Position numbers and translations under genes: made by a program
Shown here: positions 15,530 through 24,242 of the stretch, piece by piece
Layout of the letters: each line of letters starts with the position of its first letter
Position numbering within the stretch: position 1 is the stretch's first letter
Notes under the pieces: model-generated
What the model was told of the DNA's origin: nothing
Database searches by the model: none
Seen by the model: only the letters and a program-made list of their open reading frames with translations
Assembly: GCA_027486555.1 (NCBI GenBank)
Contig: JAIXOX010000086.1
Coordinates: 1-41,160, forward strand
Reading direction: 5' to 3'
Origin: Comamonadaceae bacterium
GTDB lineage: Bacteria > Pseudomonadota > Gammaproteobacteria > Burkholderiales > Burkholderiaceae_C
Length of the DNA: 41,160 nucleotides

Positions 15530-18500
15530 TCAGTCCTTGCGCAAAGTAAAGATCAAGTCCAGTGCACTTTGCTGACCCGCTTGCGCACGCAGTGTCAGTC
15601 GCCGCGAGAGGTCGTAAAAAATGTACAGACTGCCAAAGGTGCCACTCAGGCTGCTTTCATAAGCCATGTAAAAGTCTTTGGACAGTCGTTTGCCCAGAGT
15701 GACAGCCGCTCCTGTGGCGTTGATGTCTGAGCGGCTGCCGCTGGCCAGTGAGATTTCGTCCAGACCCAGGCTGTTGGCCAATTCACCGCTCAGGCTCTTG
15801 CCGTTGCCACTCAAAAGAACCAAAGCGGCTTGTTGCAGAACAGCCGATTCTGCCCCTCCACTGGCCGCCGAGCGCCCCAAAACAAGCCAGGCGAGCTTGT
15901 CGGCATCAGGCATCTCGGGGTCGGCATAAAGCCGTATGCGTGGCAGCAACGCTGTACCGGAAACCTGCACACCCACACGCTGCGCCAGGTTGGGGCGCAG
16001 GGCAATGATGTCCAGGTTGGGGTTGTCATAGGCCCCATTGAACCGCAGCACCCCGGTGTCGATGTCCAGTTGTTGGCCATACGCTTTGTAGCGGCCACCT
16101 TCTGTGCGCACTTGCCCTGTCAGCCGGGGCACGCCCCTTGTGGCGCTGTTGCTGACCAGCAGAACTTGCCCGGCCAGACGCGTTTGTAGTCCTTGGCCTT
16201 GCACCTGAAAGTCCGATCCCAAGTCCAAGCGAATTTGCACATCGGGCGTGCCTAACCAGGATGGGGCGCTGGTGTGAGGGGGTTTGGTGAGGGAGACGGT
16301 TTCAGTTCGCAGCACCTGCACATCGCTGCCCAGGCTGGGCGTGCTTTCTTCGGGCAGGATGAACAGGGCTTGGTCTGCCTGCACCAAGCCTGACATGCGC
16401 CATTGGCCTTTGTCCATTTCGGCTGTGACGTCACCTGAGACGGCCAAGCGACGATCGGCGCGGTTGCTCACGCGCAGGCCTTTGGCCTGTATTTTCAGAA
16501 CCAGTTTGGCACTGCCCATGGGGTTGGTCAGCTCAAAAGCGGTGTTGTTGGCCTGCCAACCCAGCTGTCCTTGGGCCTGCAACTCACCGCCTTGCGTTCC
16601 GGCGCCACGCAGGTTCAATCGCTCCAAAATCAGTTGCTGCCCTTGCAAACGTGCGATCAGTTGGCCTTGGCTGAATTCGATGCCTTGCACCGTTGATCGA
16701 ATGGCCAGGTTGTCGGCTTGCAGCCGACCCTGCCACTGCGGCTGGCTGCGCGTGCCCGACAGCTCCACGCGAGATGCCAAAGTGCCCTGAACCCGCCAGC
16801 CCGGTGGGGCCAGCAAAGACCACGCTCCGACTTGCGGCAAATTGGCCTCGATCCAGCCCTGCACGGGCGCTTGTGGCGCCCACTGCACACCTGCACTCGA
16901 CAGATTCAATTGCGTGCTGGCTTGGGCTTTGACAGCACCCATGTGTTCGCTGTCCCAGTTCAGCGTGGTGTCCAGTGCCGTGCCATTGAGGTTCAATTGC
17001 AAACGGGCGTCTCGCAGGCCCGCAGGCAGCTGTTGGCCTGGCATGCTGTCGGTCTGGATGCGCAAGTCACCCTGGCTGCGTTGAATCACGGCGGTCATGC
17101 TCAATTGAGGTTGCGTGCGCATTTGCCATTGACCTTGCAGCAGGACATCACTTTGCATGTCAGCCCCTGGCAGTCCCGGCAGCCAAGTCAAAGGCACGTC
17201 CTCCCATCGGGCTGCGGCTTGGGTTTGCGGCGCTGAGGCGGTGCTGCTCGCTTGCCAAAAGCCCTCTTCCAGGAACAGCTTGGCCAAGCCTGGCGATGGG
17301 CCTTGCACCTGCCACTGCGCAGCATCCCACTGCACACGACTTGGGTGCATCGCGGGTCGTGCTTGCCAACTCCACGGTTTTTGCAATTCCAATCGCCATG
17401 GGCGAGAACCCGTCGGCGCAGCAGCTTCCAAGCGAAAACCTTGCACCTGCCCACGCCAATCTGGGCTTGAGGTGTCGTTGCGGCGGGTCGACATTTGGGT
17501 TTTCAGGCTGAGCGTGTCCTTGCCGTGTGCCAAGCCCAAGTCGGCTTGGGCCTGCAGGTCTTTCAAAGTGCCTTGAATTTGAATTTGCCCCGATTGCAGC
17601 AGCCAAGGCAGCGCTTTGGCCGGGTTGTACTGCAAGCGTGGCATGGTCATGGCCACTTGGATGGCGGTGTCCGCCTGATCAAATCCACCTTGCCAATCGG
17701 CTTTGATTTGACCCCGTCCGGACGCTTGCAGACCTTGCATCGCGGGAGCCAAAAAAGGAAAACGCAACAACCAGAGCATGCTTTGTTGGGCATCTTGGAC
17801 ATCTACCTGCAGGTGGCCTTGGCCTTGGTTTGGCGCACCAAAACCCTGTACCTGTGCTTGAAGGCCCGGCAGGTTCAACTGTGCCTGGCCTTGCAAGGTT
17901 TGCCGCTGGGGGTGGTATTTGAATTGTGCGTTCAACCGAGCTTGAGCGGCCTCCAAGTTCAGGCTGTGGATGTCCCATTCTTGCTGGTACCACTGACCTT
18001 GCAGCATCACATGCTGCCATTGCATGGGTTTGCTGCTGTTCGGGGGTGCGGTGGGTGAGCCAGACCTGGTGGAGGTCACCACGCTGAGGTCTGCCGACAA
18101 GGCAATGGGGCCAGTGCCCGTGTCGCTCGCCTTTAACTGGCCTTGCACGGGTGGACCCGCCAAGGCGGTGTGCAACTGGGACGGTGTCAGTGCCTGGAGT
18201 TCAATGTGGCCTGTCCAGCCTTTTGCGGTTTGTTGTCCAGCACCTGCCAACTGTCCCCCCGCCAACTGCGCTTTGGCTCGTGAAACTGTCCAAAGACCTT
18301 GTTGGTAGTCGGCTTGGATCGCCAGTTGCGAGGCTGGCAAGCGTTGCTGGTCCCAGGGGCCTGGACGCGAGTTTTGCCATTCGCTGTGCAGGTGCCAGCC
18401 TTGGCCATCGGGTGTGAGTTGGGTCTGTCCGCTCAGACGGGTTTGGGGTGCACCGGGCCACAAGAGAGCCAAGTCCAGTGCTTGGGCTTGCAGCAGCGCC

Positions 18501-19381
18501 TGCACAACAGGTTGAGCCTGCCAAGGCTGAAGGCGGGCTTGCATTTGCAGTGTCATGGCCTCCGGGTTCGCTTTGGAATTTTGTCGGGCGGTGGGGGTGG
18601 CCGAGGCTGAGGGGGCAAGTTGGGCTTGCGCGGTCAGCTCGGCTTTTTCACCGGCAAGCGGGCCTTGCACCGAGGCTTCCAGTGACAGCGCGCCGACCTT
18701 TTGAGCCCACCGATTCGGCAGCTCAATGTGACCTTGGATGCGCATGTCCAAAGCCATGGGGGCCAACGCTTGCAATTGCGCAGTCCCGCTGTACTGTCCC
18801 TCGGCCACTTGGCCTTCGTTCAGAATGAGGGTGTGCAAGCGTTGGTCATAGGCATAGTGGCCGCGCAGACCTGTGGCCAGGGCTTGTGATGTGTTGTGCC
18901 AAGTCAGGCGGTCGACTTGCCAGTCCAATTGCACTGGCATGGGCAGGGTCAGCGAACTCAGGGCGGGGGTGGTGGATGTGGTGCTTGTGTCATCCAGGTG
19001 CAGTGTGCCCACACGCACCGACTTGATCGGCCATGGTTGATGCCAAAACCGGGACCAATCGATCTGCACCTGGCCTTGGTTCAGTTCGATGCGCAAGCCA
19101 TTTTTTTCCCACACAAGTTGGCCAATTGAGCCGCCTTGGTGCAAGTTGCCCGAGACCTCCTGAGCCTGTAAGCGTTGACCTGCGGGCAGCGCCCAGTTCA
19201 CCCCTTTGATCACTGCGCCCAAGGAGCCTGAGCTGCCTGACCACAGCCACAAAGGCCATGCTAAACCCACTAAAACCAGGGGGCCCAGCAATGCAGACAC
19301 GGCCATGGATGAGCCCACACGCCAAAAGGCAAGCCGTCGCAAAGCCGATGGTGCCGGTTCAGTGTTTGGGGGGGGCGTCAA
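15530..19381 (-). CDS. tamB: TamB, inner-membrane bridge of the translocation and assembly module
   Basis: 1283 residues. One N-terminal membrane anchor (about 21-49) is followed by a very long beta-rich, Gln-rich repeat region and the C-terminal DUF490 domain ending in LTLRAQAGQQSALDLIFTLRKD. TamB spans the periplasm as a beta-taco and works with TamA in outer-membrane protein insertion and/or phospholipid transport. The start is an unusual TTG at 19381 overlapping the tamA stop (TTGA), with GGGG upstream. Codons 3-5 form a C8 homopolymer tract (19368-19375 on the plus strand as G8), a possible slippage site. It is the last gene of the moxR-to-tamB run. Confidence 0.92.
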   Translation of the reverse strand: MTPPPNTEPAPSALRRLAFWRVGSSMAVSALLGPLVLVGLAWPLWLWSGSSGSLGAVIKGVNWALPAGQRLQAQEVSGNLHQGGSIGQLVWEKNGLRIELNQGQVQIDWSRFWHQPWPIKSVRVGTLHLDDTSTTSTTPALSSLTLPMPVQLDWQVDRLTWHNTSQALATGLRGHYAYDQRLHTLILNEGQVAEGQYSGTAQLQALAPMALDMRIQGHIELPNRWAQKVGALSLEASVQGPLAGEKAELTAQAQLAPSASATPTARQNSKANPEAMTLQMQARLQPWQAQPVVQALLQAQALDLALLWPGAPQTRLSGQTQLTPDGQGWHLHSEWQNSRPGPWDQQRLPASQLAIQADYQQGLWTVSRAKAQLAGGQLAGAGQQTAKGWTGHIELQALTPSQLHTALAGPPVQGQLKASDTGTGPIALSADLSVVTSTRSGSPTAPPNSSKPMQWQHVMLQGQWYQQEWDIHSLNLEAAQARLNAQFKYHPQRQTLQGQAQLNLPGLQAQVQGFGAPNQGQGHLQVDVQDAQQSMLWLLRFPFLAPAMQGLQASGRGQIKADWQGGFDQADTAIQVAMTMPRLQYNPAKALPWLLQSGQIQIQGTLKDLQAQADLGLAHGKDTLSLKTQMSTRRNDTSSPDWRGQVQGFRLEAAAPTGSRPWRLELQKPWSWQARPAMHPSRVQWDAAQWQVQGPSPGLAKLFLEEGFWQASSTASAPQTQAAARWEDVPLTWLPGLPGADMQSDVLLQGQWQMRTQPQLSMTAVIQRSQGDLRIQTDSMPGQQLPAGLRDARLQLNLNGTALDTTLNWDSEHMGAVKAQASTQLNLSSAGVQWAPQAPVQGWIEANLPQVGAWSLLAPPGWRVQGTLASRVELSGTRSQPQWQGRLQADNLAIRSTVQGIEFSQGQLIARLQGQQLILERLNLRGAGTQGGELQAQGQLGWQANNTAFELTNPMGSAKLVLKIQAKGLRVSNRADRRLAVSGDVTAEMDKGQWRMSGLVQADQALFILPEESTPSLGSDVQVLRTETVSLTKPPHTSAPSWLGTPDVQIRLDLGSDFQVQGQGLQTRLAGQVLLVSNSATRGVPRLTGQVRTEGGRYKAYGQQLDIDTGVLRFNGAYDNPNLDIIALRPNLAQRVGVQVSGTALLPRIRLYADPEMPDADKLAWLVLGRSAASGGAESAVLQQAALVLLSGNGKSLSGELANSLGLDEISLASGSRSDINATGAAVTLGKRLSKDFYMAYESSLSGTFGSLYIFYDLSRRLTLRAQAGQQSALDLIFTLRKD

Positions 19382-21240
19382 AATGTGAACCCCACATTCA
19401 TGTGCAAACGCAGTTTGCGCACGGATTGACCGTAAGCCAAATCAATCCGCACAGGCCCCACCGGGCTGCGCCAGCGGGCCCCCACGCCCATGCCCAAACG
19501 GGCTTTGAGCTGATTGCTGGCGTTGGACACGCTGCCCGCATCGACAAAAACAGCGCTTTCCCATTCGCTGCGTTGCTGATTGACCGTGATGGGTCTTTGC
19601 CACTCGAGACTGCCTGTGGCCAAGTAGCGACCGGCCAGCACCAAACCATTGGCCTGCTCGATGCCAATGCTGCCGGGCGCGTAGCCCCGAACACTGTGGT
19701 CACCCCCCGCCAAGAACAACTGGGTCGAGGGCAACTCGTTGGTGTTCTTGCTGACCACACCCCCCAATTCGGCCCTCAAAGACAAGCGGCCCGCATGGTC
19801 ACTCAAGGGCTGCAAAAACAAACCCTTGGACAGCCAGCGAACATAAGGGACATTCTGCTGGCCCAAGGTGAAGCCCGCCCCCACTTCAACGCCCAAGCCC
19901 AGCCCCTGATTGGGAAAAGGCAGACTGTCAAATTTGCGCCAAGTCCATGCGTAATTGCCGCTGATCGATTCTTGTTGTCCGCCAAGTCCGTCTAATTTGA
20001 CTTCGGCGGTATCGTATTGTGCAAAGTAAGAGCGGTCGATGCGCTCGCCCAATTGGGTGCGACCAGCTCTCCAGCGCTGGCTGTTGACCAGAAAACTTGT
20101 CAGTTTCTCTTGCTCCAGTTTGAGCGAGGTGTTCCAACGCCAAAGGCTGCTGTCGGGTGGGGCCAGCAAGTCCAGCCCTGCGCTTTGCAACTGCTTGTCC
20201 AAAGCCAGTTTGCTGACCGAGCGCCAACCCAGGCCCGGCACTTGGTGGTGGGTGTGTTCAGCCGTCAGGCGTGCACCACTGTCGCTTCGCATGCCCACGC
20301 CCAAGACCCATTTTTGTCGCGGGGCCTCTTTCAGTTCAATTTTCACCGGTGCTGCTTGCGGTGACCCTTCCGAGTCAAGGCTGACAAACACCGAGTCGTA
20401 AAACCCGCTGGTCACCAAGCGCTGCTGGGCTTCGAGAAATGCGCTTTGGCTGTAGAGCGCACCCAGGGGCAAACGGGCCAATCGTTGGACCTGTTCGCTG
20501 CCATAGTGTTCTGAGCCGGTGATTTGCACCGGCCCCAACAAAACCGAGGGTCCTGAGTCGAAACTCAGGCTCAGCCGGACTTGGTTGCTGGTGGCATCCA
20601 CCAAGGCCTGACTGTCCACCAAGCGGCCCCATGGGTAACGTTGGGCCAACAATTGGCGCAGCGCCTGCGTTTTGGCACTGGTCCAGTCGGCTTGGGTAAA
20701 GTGCTCTCCTTCAAGCAAAGTCCACCCCTGAACGATTTCTTGTTTTTGTGCCGAGGCTTGCTCGTTTTGAGCAATATCGCCTTGCCACTGCCACTGCACT
20801 TGGGCGATGCGGGCAACGGGCCCCGTGACCACTGACAAGTGCACCCGTCTGGCCACAGCAGGTCCATCAGAAGGTGTTTGTGTCCAGGATATTTTCGGGT
20901 TGAAAAAACCCAGAGTCGCCAACAAATCACGCGCCTGCACATCGGCATCCAGCAGCAAGCGGGACAACTCGGTGTCATCCAAGTCACTCAGATTGGCGTA
21001 GCGTTGCAAGGCCAAATGTTGTTCCAGCCAAAGGCGGATGCTTTTGTCCTCTGTGCTCACGACCAACTCAAACGCAGGGGGGGAAGGAGAGGGCGGCGTG
21101 TCGGCCGTGGAGGGTGTGGCCCAAGTCAAGCCAAACAGCAAGGTGCACCATGCGAAGAAAAGCGCAACCTTGCGTGGCCGAAAGGCCTGGCCACCTCTTG
21201 GGGTCATTAAAAAGACGGCCAGCAACGCTGGCTGTTTCAT
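19378..21240 (-). CDS. tamA: TamA, outer-membrane BamA-superfamily protein
   Basis: About 620 residues. A signal-peptide-like segment (RKVALFFAWCTLLFGLTWATPSTAD) is followed by POTRA-type domains (LSRLLLDADVQARDLLATLGFFNPKISW; VTSGFYDSVFVSLD) and a C-terminal beta-barrel with the Omp85 signature GGDHSVRGYAPGSIG, ending in an aromatic (NVGFTF). TamA partners TamB in the envelope. ATG 21240 overlaps the preceding VWA gene stop (ATGA). ATG 21207 would place the signal peptide nearer the N-terminus and is an alternative; neither has a strong ribosome binding site. Confidence 0.92.
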   Translation of the reverse strand: MKQPALLAVFLMTPRGGQAFRPRKVALFFAWCTLLFGLTWATPSTADTPPSPSPPAFELVVSTEDKSIRLWLEQHLALQRYANLSDLDDTELSRLLLDADVQARDLLATLGFFNPKISWTQTPSDGPAVARRVHLSVVTGPVARIAQVQWQWQGDIAQNEQASAQKQEIVQGWTLLEGEHFTQADWTSAKTQALRQLLAQRYPWGRLVDSQALVDATSNQVRLSLSFDSGPSVLLGPVQITGSEHYGSEQVQRLARLPLGALYSQSAFLEAQQRLVTSGFYDSVFVSLDSEGSPQAAPVKIELKEAPRQKWVLGVGMRSDSGARLTAEHTHHQVPGLGWRSVSKLALDKQLQSAGLDLLAPPDSSLWRWNTSLKLEQEKLTSFLVNSQRWRAGRTQLGERIDRSYFAQYDTAEVKLDGLGGQQESISGNYAWTWRKFDSLPFPNQGLGLGVEVGAGFTLGQQNVPYVRWLSKGLFLQPLSDHAGRLSLRAELGGVVSKNTNELPSTQLFLAGGDHSVRGYAPGSIGIEQANGLVLAGRYLATGSLEWQRPITVNQQRSEWESAVFVDAGSVSNASNQLKARLGMGVGARWRSPVGPVRIDLAYGQSVRKLRLHMNVGFTF

Positions 21241-22421
21241 TTGCTGAGCATGCGCATCGCATCTTCCAGACCCTTGAGGGTCAGGGGGAACATGCGGTTG
21301 CTCATCAGCTGCTGAACGATGGAAATGCTCTGGCGGTATTGCCAAACGCCTTGGGGTTCGGGGTTGATCCAGGCGAACTTGGGAAAGGTGTGCGTCAGGC
21401 GTTGCAGCCATTCGGCTCCGGCCTCTTCGTTGTTGTATTCGACGCTGCCACCTTTTTGCAAAATCTCATAGGGGCTCATGGTCGCGTCGCCAATGAAGAT
21501 CAGCTTGTAGTCTTTGTTGTACTTGCGCAGGATGTCCCAGGTCGGGAATTTCTCGGCGTAGCGGCGCTTGTTGTTCTTCCACATGAAGTCGTACACGCAG
21601 TTGTGGAAGTAATAAAAGTCCAGGTGCTTGAACTCGGCTTTGACGGCCGAGAACATTTCTTCCACCCGCGCAATGTGCTCGTCCATGGTGCCGCCCACAT
21701 CCATGAGCAGGAGCACCTTCACGTTGTTGTGGCGCTCGGGGCGCATCAGGATGTCGAGGTAGCCCGCATTGGCCGCTGTCTTGCGGATGGTGCCGTCCAG
21801 GTCCAGCTCTTCCTGCGAACCCTCGCGGGCAAAGCGGCGCAGGCGGCGCAGCGCCACCTTGATGTTGCGTGTGCCCAGCTCTTGTTGGTCGTCGTAGTCT
21901 TTGTAAGCGCGTTGCTCCCAGACCTTGATGGCGCTTTTGTTGCCACCCTTGCCGCCAATGCGGATGCCCTGCGGGTTGTAGCCGCCGTTGCCAAAGGGGG
22001 ATGTGCCGCCCGTGCCGATCCACTTGCTGCCGCCTTCGTGGCGCTCTTTTTGTTCTTCGAGGCGCTTCTTCAAAGTGTCCATCAGCTCGTCCCAGCCCAT
22101 CTTCTCGATGGCGGCTTTTTGCTCGGGCGTGAGTTCTTTTTGCAGGATTTTTTCGAGCCAGTCGAGGGGCACATCTTTGGTGAAGTCGGTCAGCATCTCC
22201 ACGCCTTTGAAGTAAGCGCCGAAAGCCTTGTCGAACTTGTCAAAGTGCTTTTCGTCTTTGACCATCAGGGTGCGGGCCAGGTGGTAAAAATCGTCGATGC
22301 TGCAGGCATCAGACGCCGGGCCGACCACGTTGGCCTGCAAGGCTTCGAGCAGTGTCAGGTACTCGCGCACCGACACCGGCAATTTGGCTGCACGCAGGGT
22401 GTAGAAAAAATCGATCAGCAT
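21237..22421 (-). CDS. CoxE-like VWA-domain protein
   Basis: 394 residues. The N-terminal helical half includes a charged segment and a Gly-rich linker (about 129-162). The C-terminal von Willebrand factor A domain begins near 234. The metal-binding MIDAS motif reads DVGGT (241-245) rather than DxSxS, so the two serines are Gly and Thr. It lies downstream of a MoxR ATPase in the same operon; MoxR-VWA pairs act as chaperone-like systems that mature or insert cofactors into target enzymes. The targets here are unknown. It overlaps tamA by 4 nt. Confidence 0.88.
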   Translation of the reverse strand: MLIDFFYTLRAAKLPVSVREYLTLLEALQANVVGPASDACSIDDFYHLARTLMVKDEKHFDKFDKAFGAYFKGVEMLTDFTKDVPLDWLEKILQKELTPEQKAAIEKMGWDELMDTLKKRLEEQKERHEGGSKWIGTGGTSPFGNGGYNPQGIRIGGKGGNKSAIKVWEQRAYKDYDDQQELGTRNIKVALRRLRRFAREGSQEELDLDGTIRKTAANAGYLDILMRPERHNNVKVLLLMDVGGTMDEHIARVEEMFSAVKAEFKHLDFYYFHNCVYDFMWKNNKRRYAEKFPTWDILRKYNKDYKLIFIGDATMSPYEILQKGGSVEYNNEEAGAEWLQRLTHTFPKFAWINPEPQGVWQYRQSISIVQQLMSNRMFPLTLKGLEDAMRMLSK

Positions 22422-22436
22422 GGCGTCTTTCTGTCC

Positions 22437-23048
22437 TCAGGCTCGCAAGCGTGCGAGTTGGTAGTCCAAGTGTGTTTTGACATTGGGCCATTCACTGGCA
22501 ATGATGCTGTAAACGCAGGTGTCGCGCAGTGCGCCAGCGCCCAAAGGGTGGTGGTTGATCTGGTGGCTGCGCAGCACGCCGTCCAACTTGGCGCCCAGGC
22601 GCTCGATGGCGCGGCGGCTTTGCTGGTTGAAGAAATGCGTGCGGAACTCCACCGCGATGCAGTTCAGCTGCTCAAACGCATGGGCCAGCAACAAGCGCTT
22701 GGCTTCGGTGTTGAGAGGGCTGCGCTGCACGCTTTGGCGGTACCAGGTCGAGCCGATTTCCACACGTCGGTTGGCCGCATCGATGTTCATGTAAGTGGTC
22801 ATGCCCACGGCCTGCCCGGTGGCTGGGTCGATCACCGCAAACGGGCACATGCTGCCCTTGGCTTGCAAGTCGAGGCGGCGGGTGATCTCAGCCGCCATGC
22901 CCTCTGGGGTGGGGATGGCGGTGTACCAGTGGTTCCACAGTTCGCCGTCACGCACGGCCTGGACCAGGTCATCGTGGTGCAGGTGCGACAAAGGCACGAG
23001 TTGCACATGTTGACCCGATAACGAAGTGGGGGCGATCCAAGGATTCAT
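22437..23048 (-). CDS. GNAT-family N-acetyltransferase, RimJ/RimL-like
   Basis: 203 residues. The order of elements fits the RimJ/RimL branch of GNAT: LVPLSHLHHDDLVQAV at the N-terminus, AVGMTTYMNIDAANRRVEIG in the central sheet, and an acetyl-CoA region with NQQSRRAIERLGAKLDGVLR. Cytoplasmic. It overlaps the small membrane protein gene upstream by 4 nt and is followed by the VWA gene after 15 nt. Acetylation target not known. Confidence 0.87.
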   Translation of the reverse strand: MNPWIAPTSLSGQHVQLVPLSHLHHDDLVQAVRDGELWNHWYTAIPTPEGMAAEITRRLDLQAKGSMCPFAVIDPATGQAVGMTTYMNIDAANRRVEIGSTWYRQSVQRSPLNTEAKRLLLAHAFEQLNCIAVEFRTHFFNQQSRRAIERLGAKLDGVLRSHQINHHPLGAGALRDTCVYSIIASEWPNVKTHLDYQLARLRA

Positions 23049-23284
23049 GATGCGTCAATGTCCTTGTCTTTGGCTTTTTGTTTGCTGCGCCAAAAGCGCG
23101 CCAAATGCAAACCTGCACCGCCGCCCAAGCCCACCAACAAAATGCCGCCAATGCTGGCGTTGTCGTAACCGGCACTGAAAATATTCAGACCCAGCCATTG
23201 GCCGGCCCAGTAACCGGTCAGCGCACCGCCGACAAAGCCCACGGCATCAGAGATGCCTTCCATGAGAGGGTTGGGAGAGGTCAT
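23045..23284 (-). CDS. Small glycine-rich membrane protein, unknown
   Basis: 79 residues with two Gly/Ala-rich hydrophobic segments (about 14-34 and 45-61), spaced like a helical hairpin with glycine-zipper character (VGFVGGALTGYWAG; GGILLVGLGGGAG), then a basic tail RFWRSKQKAKDKD. It starts 10 nt after the moxR stop and overlaps the GNAT gene by 4 nt, so it is a genuine member of the operon. No family recognised with certainty. Confidence 0.7.
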   Translation of the reverse strand: MTSPNPLMEGISDAVGFVGGALTGYWAGQWLGLNIFSAGYDNASIGGILLVGLGGGAGLHLARFWRSKQKAKDKDIDAS

Positions 23285-23294
23285 CGGTTCATGT

Positions 23295-24137
23295 TCAACG
23301 GTTGCGCTGGTTCATGAACACCAGCTTTTCGAACAAGGTCACGTCTTGCTCGTTTTTGAGCAAAGCGCCCACCAATGGGGGGACCGACAACTTTTGGTCA
23401 GCGCTTTGCAGCGCCTCAAGTGGGATATCTTCGGCCACCAGCAGCTTGAGCCAGTCGAGCAGCTCGCTGGTGGAGGGCTTTTTCTTCAGTCCGGGCAGAC
23501 CGCGCACGTCGTAAAAGGTCTTGAGGGCCAGGGCCAGCAGGTCTTTTTTGAGCGTGGGAAAGTGCACATCCACGATCTGGCGCATGGTGTCCGCTTCGGG
23601 AAACTTGATGTAGTGGAAAAAGCAGCGGCGCAAAAAGGCGTCGGGCAATTCTTTTTCATTGTTGGAGGTGATGAACACCAAGGGTCGGGTCTTGGCCTTG
23701 ATCAGCTGGCGCGTTTCGTAGCAATAAAACTCCATCCGGTCGATTTCGCGCAGCAAGTCGTTGGGGAATTCGATGTCGGCCTTGTCGATCTCGTCGATCA
23801 GGATGGCCACAGGCGTCTCGGAGGTGAAAGCCTGCCAGAGCACGCCCTTGATGATGTAGTTTTCGATGTCCTTGACCTTCTCTTCGCCCAGCTGGCTGTC
23901 GCGCAGACGGCTCACGGCGTCGTATTCGTACAGGCCTTGCTGGGCTTTGGTGGTCGACTTGATGTGCCATTGCAGCAGGGGCAGGCCCAAGGCCTCGGCC
24001 ACTTCTTCGGCCAACATGGTTTTGCCGGTGCCGGGCTCACCTTTGACCAAAAGTGGGCGCTTGAGGGTGATGGCGGCGTTGACGGCCAGCATCAGGTCGG
24101 GTGTGGCGACGTAGTTGTCGGTTCCTTGGAATTTCAT
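23295..24137 (-). CDS. MoxR-family AAA+ ATPase
   Basis: 280 residues. Walker A GEPGTGKT (33-40), Walker B ILIDEID (112-118), sensor 1 FITSNN and the arginine-finger region AFLRRCFFHYIKFP are all present, with the C-terminal lid. MoxR ATPases pair with VWA proteins to remodel or activate partner enzymes; the cognate VWA gene is two genes downstream. It is first in the leftward run moxR - small membrane protein - GNAT - VWA - tamA - tamB. Its upstream region is shared with the divergent cytochrome c4 gene and holds an exact FNR-type box. Confidence 0.94.
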   Translation of the reverse strand: MKFQGTDNYVATPDLMLAVNAAITLKRPLLVKGEPGTGKTMLAEEVAEALGLPLLQWHIKSTTKAQQGLYEYDAVSRLRDSQLGEEKVKDIENYIIKGVLWQAFTSETPVAILIDEIDKADIEFPNDLLREIDRMEFYCYETRQLIKAKTRPLVFITSNNEKELPDAFLRRCFFHYIKFPEADTMRQIVDVHFPTLKKDLLALALKTFYDVRGLPGLKKKPSTSELLDWLKLLVAEDIPLEALQSADQKLSVPPLVGALLKNEQDVTLFEKLVFMNQRNR

Positions 24138-24194
24138 GGTGGACAGTTCTCAAAACAGGAATAAAGCTTGTCAGGATTATGAGGGCCAGGCCGA

Positions 24195-24200
24195 TATAAT
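24195..24200 (+). promoter_or_regulatory. Candidate -10 box for the cytochrome c4 gene
   Basis: Exact TATAAT hexamer 43 nt before the ATG. A matching -35 is poor: TTGTCA at 24168-24173 gives a 21-nt spacer. If used, the start point would be close to 24207, inside the FNR-type box. Confidence 0.4.
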
Positions 24201-24206
24201 ACGCAG

Positions 24207-24220
24207 TTGATTTTTATCAA
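24207..24220. promoter_or_regulatory. Exact FNR/Anr-type box
   Basis: TTGATTTTTATCAA matches the FNR consensus TTGAT-N4-ATCAA at all ten conserved bases. It sits in the moxR/cytochrome c4 divergent region, right after the TATAAT hexamer and 22 nt before the cytochrome start codon, a position expected to block that promoter when oxygen is low. A role in activating the leftward moxR operon is less well supported by spacing. Confidence 0.65.
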
Positions 24221-24242
24221 TCATTTGGATTGTGTGAGCAAA

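Noticed and set aside
21114..23021. 635-codon open frame on the plus strand
   Set aside because: Antisense to tamA, the VWA gene and the GNAT gene, which all carry clear motifs.
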